This document shows positions 16,169 through 21,186 of a stretch of DNA of 21,186 bases, one piece after another; positions within the stretch are counted from its first letter, which is position 1; the number at the start of each line of letters is the position of its first letter. Location of the stretch: NCBI GenBank assembly GCA_018647275.1, contig JABGTH010000026.1:1-21186 (forward strand), read 5' to 3'. The stretch is from Paracoccaceae bacterium. GTDB taxonomy: Bacteria; Pseudomonadota; Alphaproteobacteria; Rhodobacterales; Rhodobacteraceae. The notes below the pieces were generated by a model. That model searched no databases. It was not told the origin of the DNA and saw only the letters and a program-made list of their open reading frames with translations. Position numbers and translations under genes: made by a program.

Positions 16169-16699
16169 TTATGCAACCAAGTCGCGGACCCGTGCTGTAA
16201 GCCACTCTAAATCAGGATCACGCAGGTCAATATCGCGTAAATGACTGGCTGTGTTGTATAAATATTCCCAATTCGGCCCACGCCCACCGACCGCATTGGC
16301 GATAATTTGGGCTTGCTCTTCCAGTGGCAGATCACTGCAATATTGTTCATGGCTTTCATCAATGACGTAGGTCACGGCTTCAACTCTACGCCCATCAGCC
16401 AAATTTAGCGTTAGGATTTTCTCTAAATACGCAGAGGACACCAATTCGCGCTCACGCAAATATTGAAGTGTTTCGTCTTCTTTCCCAGCAGCAACGGCAA
16501 AAGCCACACCGGCACATTGTGCCCCACTGCGTTCATCGAGTGCCAGAACCAAACCAGGATCGTCGACCGTTCCACGATGGTGAATTGAACGCATGCAAAA
16601 GGAGCGCGCGTAGTTTGGCAATGTTGCAACGGCCCTCACTGTAATCTCAAAACCAGGATTCCACAAAAGGCTGCCATAGCCAAACACCCACATCGTCAT
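16169..16699 (-). CDS. chaC: Glutathione-specific gamma-glutamylcyclotransferase, ChaC family
   Basis: Cleaves glutathione to 5-oxoproline and Cys-Gly in the cytoplasm. The protein has 176 residues from MTMWVFGYGSLLWNPGFEI. The family P-loop-like signature FGYGSLLW is at 6-13, followed by RSFCMRSIHHRGT, the GLVLALD strand, and YLRERE (80-85), which holds the catalytic Glu. The C-terminal Q-Y-C motif (HEQYC) and GGRGPNWEYL, conserved in ChaC proteins, are present. The frame is open nine codons further upstream, but homologues begin at MT-x-WVFGYGS, and a GGTGG element lies six bases before this ATG. It is divergent from the DUF2125 gene (73-base gap) and upstream of the stator-like pair on the same strand. 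Confidence 0.9.
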   Translation of the reverse strand: MTMWVFGYGSLLWNPGFEITVRAVATLPNYARSFCMRSIHHRGTVDDPGLVLALDERSGAQCAGVAFAVAAGKEDETLQYLRERELVSSAYLEKILTLNLADGRRVEAVTYVIDESHEQYCSDLPLEEQAQIIANAVGGRGPNWEYLYNTASHLRDIDLRDPDLEWLTARVRDLVA

Positions 16700-16772
16700 T
16701 TTCACCACCACTCTGGTTCTTTTCACCGACCATGGATAAACCCGATTTCAAACCAAAGCGAAAGGGGCTGTT

Positions 16773-17777
16773 ATGCGCTGGCTATTGTGGACCATATTAC
16801 TTGTGACCGTGGCGTGGTGTGCGTGGTGGGCTATTTTTGGGTTCGGTATGAAAACAGCACTTGATACATGGTTCGGAGACCGCCGTTTGGATGGATGGCA
16901 AGCGGACTATGCGTCACTTGATCTGCGTGGCTTCCCTGGCCGTGTTGATGCCGATATGACAGATATTGTGTTGGCTGATACAGACGGCGGCGTTGTGATC
17001 AATTTACCAGCGCTCCAGATTGGTGCACCGACCTATTGGCCTGGTAATCTAACTCTTGTGCTTCCCAGCGACCCAATTTCGTTTGTCACCACTGAGGGGA
17101 GTTCAACCCTAGAATTCGCCCAAGGCGCTGCCGATCTAAAGTTGCACCCAGGTGCTGCACTGGAGCTTGAACAAATAGCAACACTGACAGGCCCTTGGTC
17201 ACTGAACATAAACCAACAAACCGTGTTAGGTGCAGACAATTTAAGTTTAACGATGGACCAAAATCAAACCACACCTGCGCGGTACAAGATTGACGCTGAG
17301 GCCACGAATTTACGACCTGGCGATGCGCCGCGGGCCGCCCTTCGCCTGCCAGACGATTGGCCTTTAAACTTTGATTCTTTCACGATTGATGCCGACATCA
17401 TTTTCGACAAACCATGGAATATCAGCGCAGTTGAAGCCGCGCGACCTCAGCCGCGTCAGATCAAACTAAAGCTGGCCGAAGCGGTTTGGGCTGATTTGCG
17501 ATTGTTTTTCGCGGCTGACTTGGAGGTCGACGCAACAGGCACACCTACAGGCACGTTAAATATTCAGGCCGAAAATTGGCAGGGGATGTTAGAGTTGGCT
17601 GAGCGATCTGGTGCCCTTAGCAGCAGTTTACGCCAACAAGCTGAAAGCGGGTTAAGTACCCTTGCCCGCTTTTCAGGTGATCCCAATGCTTTAGATATTC
17701 AACTGAATTTGCGAGGTGGCATGATCTTAATTGGCTTTATTCCAATCGGTCCGGCCCCTAAGATCGTTTTGCGTTAA
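16773..17777 (+). CDS. DUF2125 domain protein, N-terminal membrane anchor or signal
   Basis: The 334-residue protein begins with a hydrophobic segment (RWLLWTILLVTVAWCAWWAI, residues 2-21), a signal anchor or uncleaved signal, so the bulk probably lies in the periplasm. The rest reads as DUF2125: WQADYASLDLRGFPGRVDAD, LPALQIGAPTYWPGNLTLVL and the C-terminal LRGGMILIGFIPIGPAPKI, predicted as repeated beta strands. The function of the family is not known. Start ATG 16773 has AAAGGGG six bases ahead. Its TAA (17775-17777) overlaps the minus-strand stop of the dead extensin-like gene in a shared TTAA. It is intact, in contrast to that neighbour. Confidence 0.88.
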   Translation: MRWLLWTILLVTVAWCAWWAIFGFGMKTALDTWFGDRRLDGWQADYASLDLRGFPGRVDADMTDIVLADTDGGVVINLPALQIGAPTYWPGNLTLVLPSDPISFVTTEGSSTLEFAQGAADLKLHPGAALELEQIATLTGPWSLNINQQTVLGADNLSLTMDQNQTTPARYKIDAEATNLRPGDAPRAALRLPDDWPLNFDSFTIDADIIFDKPWNISAVEAARPQPRQIKLKLAEAVWADLRLFFAADLEVDATGTPTGTLNIQAENWQGMLELAERSGALSSSLRQQAESGLSTLARFSGDPNALDIQLNLRGGMILIGFIPIGPAPKIVLR

Positions 17778-18327
17778 CGGCAATATGGGCCATTGCGTTA
17801 GCCAGCCGTATCAAAATGGAAATGGTCCTAATGATGACGATCAGCATTAGGGCCAAGGACAGTTCCAAACGGCCCACATTCTTTATCATGAGCACTGCGC
17901 ATCGTTTTGCTATCCGCCTTGTGCCAGCCCTTGAGGAGCCTGTTGGTACAGTCAACGTTCAAAACCATAGCAAGATATCAATAGTGCGGCAGCTTTGAAA
18001 CCAGACAACCCGCCGCCATTGAGCTTGTCTGAGACACGACTGAACATCTCACTTTGTATAATTGGGTCCCCACAAACGGCCTCTTTGAGGCGCTTGTTTT
18101 TTTTCGCGTCATCACCTGAGCGACAATTCCATTTGGGCGTCACGAAGAACTGGTACCGATTGATGCGACAGCCACCGGATGCAACAGGGCTTCAAGTGGC
18201 TGTTTCGCCAACGCTTCGACACTGCGGGCCCTGTCCCATCACGTCCACCAGGACGCAACGAGAGATCCAGCCCAGCCTCAGATACATCGGCCATTAACAT
18301 TTCTGCAATGAAAGTGTGTCTGATCAC
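17774..18327 (-). pseudogene. Decayed extensin-like (Extensin_C) protein gene
   Basis: The 550-base gap between tyrC and the DUF2125 gene is an extensin-family gene in ruins. It starts at GTG 18325-18327, overlapping the tyrC stop (GTGA), with a damaged signal-like N-terminus and LDLSLRPGGRDG. A second frame carries KEAVCGDPIIQSEMFSRVSD and KLNGGG (about 18005-18085), where the family has C-G-D-P-x-I-x-G. About 70 codons are then missing (the Y-A-C-R-T-R-N and S-E-H-G region). A third frame keeps RTIDI (17974-17988), the I-D-I-S block. The end, LKGWHK, MRSAHDKECGPFGTVLGPNA and DRHH-stop-DHFHFDTAG-stop-RNGPYCR, has in-frame TAG 17828-17830 and TAA 17798-17800. Intact homologues are exported proteins with a D/L-peptidase-like fold. 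This copy cannot be functional. Confidence 0.85.
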
Positions 18328-19247
18328 TCGCCGTCCTTTGCCCCACGACCAAAGTTTGGTGCAGCAGTGTCTTGCCCCGCTTCAATGATACCACGTCGAA
18401 TGGCACGCGTGCGGCTGAAGTAATCAAACAAGTGGTCGCCATCACCAGTTCGAATGGCACGCTGCAACGCAAACAGCTCCTCGGTAAAACGCCCGAGAAT
18501 TTCCAAGGTCGCTTCTTTGTTACTCAGGAATACATCGCGCCACATCGTTGGATCGCTTGCTGCAATCCGGGTAAAGTCGCGAAATCCAGCAGCTGAGTAC
18601 TTGATAACTTCGCCATCCGTCACTCGGCCTAAGTCATCTGCGACACCAACCATTGTGTAGGCAATGAGATGGGGCGCGTGGCTCGTGACCGCAAGAACAA
18701 GATCGTGGTGTTCGGCGTCCATCTCCTCAACATTTGAACCCATACCTTCCCAAAGCGCCCGCAACTGAGTGATCGCATCGGATGATGTGTTTTCCGCTGG
18801 GACCAATAGGCACCAACGGTTGTCAAACAGTTCTGCAAATCCGGCTTCGGGGCCTGAGTGTTCGGTACCGGCAAGCGGATGCGCAGGGATGAAATGCACG
18901 TTATCAGGTAGATGTAGTCCAACAGATTGGATAACATCCTGCTTAACTGAACCAACATCAGAAACCGTGGCCCCTGCTTTCAATGACCCCGCGATTTCTG
19001 CGGCAACTGCCCCCATCACGCCGACGGGTACGCACAACACAACCAAATCGGCGTCTTTTACCGCGTCTTTGATATCATCATATACGTGATCGCACAGCCC
19101 GATTTTGCGGGCCGTGTCACGTGTTTGCGCACTCCGTGCAAAGCCAACGACTTCGCCTGCTAACCCAGAACGTTTCATCGCCCAAAACATGGAGGATGCA
19201 ATCAGCCCAAGGCCAATCAAAGCGACGCGATCATATACTTTGGTCAT
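18324..19247 (-). CDS. tyrC: Prephenate/arogenate (cyclohexadienyl) dehydrogenase
   Basis: Oxidatively decarboxylates prephenate or arogenate on the route to tyrosine, in the cytoplasm. It has 307 residues. The N-terminal Rossmann motif is VALIGLGLIASS (residues 8-19), with Ala in place of the third Gly. SDVGSVKQDVI and the substrate-binding block PAHPLAGTEHSGP follow, then TSHAPHLIAY in the C-terminal dimerisation domain. It lacks a chorismate mutase or ACT domain, so it is the short monofunctional type. Its ATG overlaps the hisC stop by four bases (ATGA), giving tight translational coupling. Its own stop overlaps the GTG of the dead extensin-like gene in the same way. Confidence 0.93.
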   Translation of the reverse strand: MTKVYDRVALIGLGLIASSMFWAMKRSGLAGEVVGFARSAQTRDTARKIGLCDHVYDDIKDAVKDADLVVLCVPVGVMGAVAAEIAGSLKAGATVSDVGSVKQDVIQSVGLHLPDNVHFIPAHPLAGTEHSGPEAGFAELFDNRWCLLVPAENTSSDAITQLRALWEGMGSNVEEMDAEHHDLVLAVTSHAPHLIAYTMVGVADDLGRVTDGEVIKYSAAGFRDFTRIAASDPTMWRDVFLSNKEATLEILGRFTEELFALQRAIRTGDGDHLFDYFSRTRAIRRGIIEAGQDTAAPNFGRGAKDGE

Positions 19248-20329
19248 TTTTTGCCTGCTTTAAAATTTTGAATGGCCCCGAGAACAAGATGACATGCGCT
19301 TTCGTCACCAACTGTGATACGAAGTGCGTTGGGCAACTTGTAACCGGCAACACGGCGTACAACCAAACCTTGGGATTGCAGATATCTATCGCAATTCTCT
19401 GCCTCTGTCTGATTGGCGAAACGCGCCAAAATAAAGTTGGCTTGGCTCACATCCGATGGGACGCCGATCTCGGACAATCCATTCGCCAACCACGTGCGCC
19501 ATTTTTCGTTCTCATGGCGACAATGGTTTGTATAATTCAAGTCACGCATTGCGGCCTCTGCTGCGTCCAATGCTGACTGGCTTAGGTTGAACGGTCCACG
19601 GATGCGGTTCAAGACATTGACCAATGCAGCAGGACCATATCCCCAACCAACACGAAGGCTGCCCAATCCATACAGTTTGGAAAATGTACGCGTCATAAAG
19701 ACATTTTCACGCTGATCGACCAAAGCGGCACCACCATCATACCCCTCAACGAATTCCGCGTAGGCACCATCAAGGACAAGGATCGCTTGGGGCGGCAAAG
19801 CATCAGCCAGACGGTCAATCTCGGCCTCACCGATCATCGTTCCAGTTGGGTTGTTTGGATTGGCAATAAACACCAACTTGGTTTTGGATGTACAAGCTTC
19901 AAGAATGGCATCCACGTTAGTCACGCGTTCGTTCTCGCGTACCTCAACAGGGGTCGCTCCTGCAGACAACGCTGAAATGCGATACATCGCAAAGCCGTGT
20001 TCGGTGTGGATGACCTCATCACCTGGCCCTGCAAAGGCCTGACACAAAAACGCGATGATTTCATCGGAGCCCGCGCCACAAATAATGCGATCTGCATCAA
20101 GTGATAAAACCTCACCAATCGCGCTGCGCAACCCAATCTGATCGGAGGATGGGTAACGGTGCAGGTTGTTAGCCGCTCGCTGATATGCCTCGACTGCTTT
20201 GGGGCTTGGGCCTAATGGATTTTCATTCGAGCTAAGCTTGATGACATTATCCACGCCTTCAATATGGGCTGCACCGCTTTGGTACAGCTCTATATCCATA
20301 ATGCCCGGTTGCGCCTTGATAGATGTCAT
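19244..20329 (-). CDS. hisC: Histidinol-phosphate / aromatic aminotransferase
   Basis: This is a PLP enzyme of the class II histidinol-phosphate aminotransferase family. The 361 residues show LSSNENPLGPSP near the N-terminus, the YP of LHRYPSSD, GAGSDEII, the NPNNPTGT block (157-164), Asp187 and Tyr190 in VLDGAYAEF, and the PLP Schiff-base lysine Lys218 in RTFSKLYGLGSLRVGW. It transaminates imidazole acetol phosphate in histidine synthesis. Overlap with tyrC suggests it also, or mainly, transaminates prephenate or aromatic keto acids here, as many alphaproteobacterial HisC paralogues do. Start ATG 20327-20329 has AAGGG eight bases upstream. Whether another hisC exists elsewhere in the genome cannot be seen. 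Confidence 0.92.
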   Translation of the reverse strand: MTSIKAQPGIMDIELYQSGAAHIEGVDNVIKLSSNENPLGPSPKAVEAYQRAANNLHRYPSSDQIGLRSAIGEVLSLDADRIICGAGSDEIIAFLCQAFAGPGDEVIHTEHGFAMYRISALSAGATPVEVRENERVTNVDAILEACTSKTKLVFIANPNNPTGTMIGEAEIDRLADALPPQAILVLDGAYAEFVEGYDGGAALVDQRENVFMTRTFSKLYGLGSLRVGWGYGPAALVNVLNRIRGPFNLSQSALDAAEAAMRDLNYTNHCRHENEKWRTWLANGLSEIGVPSDVSQANFILARFANQTEAENCDRYLQSQGLVVRRVAGYKLPNALRITVGDESACHLVLGAIQNFKAGKK

Positions 20330-20431
20330 TTCATCAGCCCTTATTTGTCAGGACACACATATCGTTCTGAACACCACAATAAAAGCTGGATTTCTGACGC
20401 ACCCAGATTTTCGCTGAAAGTGTTACAAACG

Positions 20432-20458
20432 AAAAAGGCCGCCCCAATTGGACGGCCT
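20432..20458 (-). terminator. Rho-independent terminator of rpsD
   Basis: AGGCCG (20436-20441) pairs with CGGCCT (20453-20458), and the inner CC/GG pairs extend the stem. On the minus strand the stem is followed by five U. It lies 27 bases after the rpsD stop. Confidence 0.85.
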
Positions 20459-20484
20459 CAAAATTATTCGAATTTCGGCGAAGA

Positions 20485-21105
20485 TTAGTTCTTCGCGTAG
20501 AATTCAACAACCAAGTTTGGCTCCATAACAACTGGGTACGGAACGTCGCCCAATGTTGGTGTGCGCACGAATGTGGCCGTCATTTTTGAGTGGTCAACGT
20601 CCATGTAATCAGGAACGTCGCGTTCAGCCAGTTGTGTGGCTTCTAGCAGAACCGCCAATTGCTTGGAACGATCACGTACTTCAATTACATCACCCTCTTT
20701 AACGCGGTATGATGGGATGTTTACTTTTTTACCGTTCACTTTAACGTGGCCGTGGTTCACGAACTGACGCGCAGCAAATACTGTTGCTACGAATTTAGCG
20801 CGGTACACAACAGCGTCCAAGCGACGTTCCAATAGGCCGATCAAGTTTTCACCTGTATCGCCACCAACACGGACCGCTTCGCCGTAGATACGGCGGAATT
20901 GTTTTTCTGTAAGATCGCCGTAGTAACCTTTTAGCTTTTGCTTTGCGCGAAGCTGGATACCGAAGTCGGACAATTTGCCCTTGCGACGTTGACCGTGCTG
21001 GCCTGGGCCATATTCACGACGGTTTACTGGGGATTTAGCGCGGCCCCAGATATTTTCGCCCATGCGGCGGTCAATTTTATGTTTGGCAGACGTACGTTTA
21101 GTCAC
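20485..21105 (-). CDS. rpsD: 30S ribosomal protein S4
   Basis: S4 is a primary 16S rRNA-binding protein that nucleates 30S assembly and shapes the decoding-site entry. The 206-residue protein reads MTKRTSAKHKIDRRMGENIW with RREYGPGQHGQRRKGKLSDF in the N-domain, and LLERRLDAVVYRAKFVAT and ARQFVNHGHVKVNGKKVNIP in the S4 RNA-binding domain (about 96-155). The N-terminal zinc-binding cysteines of some S4 proteins are absent, giving the C-minus type usual in this group. It starts at GTG 21103-21105 with a strong AAGGAG seven bases ahead. It stands alone rather than in an alpha-operon position, as in Rhodobacterales, and ends at a clear terminator. Confidence 0.98.
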   Translation of the reverse strand: MTKRTSAKHKIDRRMGENIWGRAKSPVNRREYGPGQHGQRRKGKLSDFGIQLRAKQKLKGYYGDLTEKQFRRIYGEAVRVGGDTGENLIGLLERRLDAVVYRAKFVATVFAARQFVNHGHVKVNGKKVNIPSYRVKEGDVIEVRDRSKQLAVLLEATQLAERDVPDYMDVDHSKMTATFVRTPTLGDVPYPVVMEPNLVVEFYAKN

Positions 21106-21112
21106 GACTGAT

Positions 21113-21118
21113 CTCCTT
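21113..21118 (-). promoter_or_regulatory. Strong ribosome-binding site of rpsD
   Basis: AAGGAG on the minus strand, seven bases before GTG 21103-21105, supports this start. The 80 bases from here to the window edge must hold the leader. I see no defined promoter or S4-binding pseudoknot in them. Confidence 0.8.
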
Positions 21119-21186
21119 CTAAGGGTGCCATTTCTGGCTATGAAGGGCGTTGTCCTTTGGGCGAGCCCCGACAGGCATCCCCTTGC

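Noticed and set aside
1..21186. CRISPR arrays, tRNA or rRNA genes, insertion sequences, attachment sites
   Set aside because: No spaced direct repeats, cloverleaf sequences, transposase motifs or terminal inverted repeats were seen by eye on either strand. The only tandem repeat of note is inside the coiled-coil gene.

Overview
The window looks like chromosomal DNA of a marine alphaproteobacterium of the Rhodobacterales (Roseobacter group). Three things suggest this: an F1 ATP synthase operon (atpH-A-G-D-C) without the F0 genes, as is usual in Alphaproteobacteria; protein sequences that read like the Roseobacter versions throughout; and the neighbourhoods hisC - tyrC - extensin-like - DUF2125 and chaC - ExbB/MotA-like - OmpA/MotB-like, which I recognise from that group. 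No mobile element, tRNA, rRNA or CRISPR array was seen. The assignment rests on remembered family sequences, not on a search.

Layout. 1-957: 3' end of prs (+). 1006-1416: a dead H-type lectin gene (-). 1453-6378: the F1-ATPase operon (-), with a clear terminator. 6401-6433: a leader hairpin, followed by a gene-free upstream region. 6791-7677: a dead RTX (calcium-binding, type I secreted) gene (+). 7914-9495: a SAM methyltransferase (-) divergent from gloB, glyoxalase II (+). 9668-11989: clpA (+) with a terminator. 12095-12763: a dead M23 peptidase gene (+). 12815-16098: a two-gene proton-channel or stator-like unit (-), made of an OmpA/MotB-like protein with a very long coiled coil and a MotA/TolQ/ExbB-like partner, preceded by chaC (-, 16169-16699). 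16773-17777: DUF2125 protein (+). 17774-18327: a dead extensin-like gene (-). 18324-20329: tyrC and hisC (-), aromatic amino acid and histidine biosynthesis. 20485-21105: rpsD (-).

How the genes work together. The housekeeping genes (nucleotide precursor synthesis, ATP synthesis, proteolysis, detoxification, amino acid synthesis, ribosome) are intact. Two places link to glutathione: GloB hydrolyses S-lactoylglutathione and ChaC degrades glutathione. The stator-like pair is the functional module here whose biological job is least obvious.

The main result of the close reading is that four of the apparent gene-free gaps are not empty. Each holds a recognisable, decayed gene for an exported or cell-surface protein: H-type lectin, RTX protein, M23 peptidase and extensin-like protein. 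They are broken by in-frame stops, frameshifts or an internal deletion, while every neighbouring cytoplasmic or energy gene is intact. This points to selective, fairly recent loss of surface and secreted functions.
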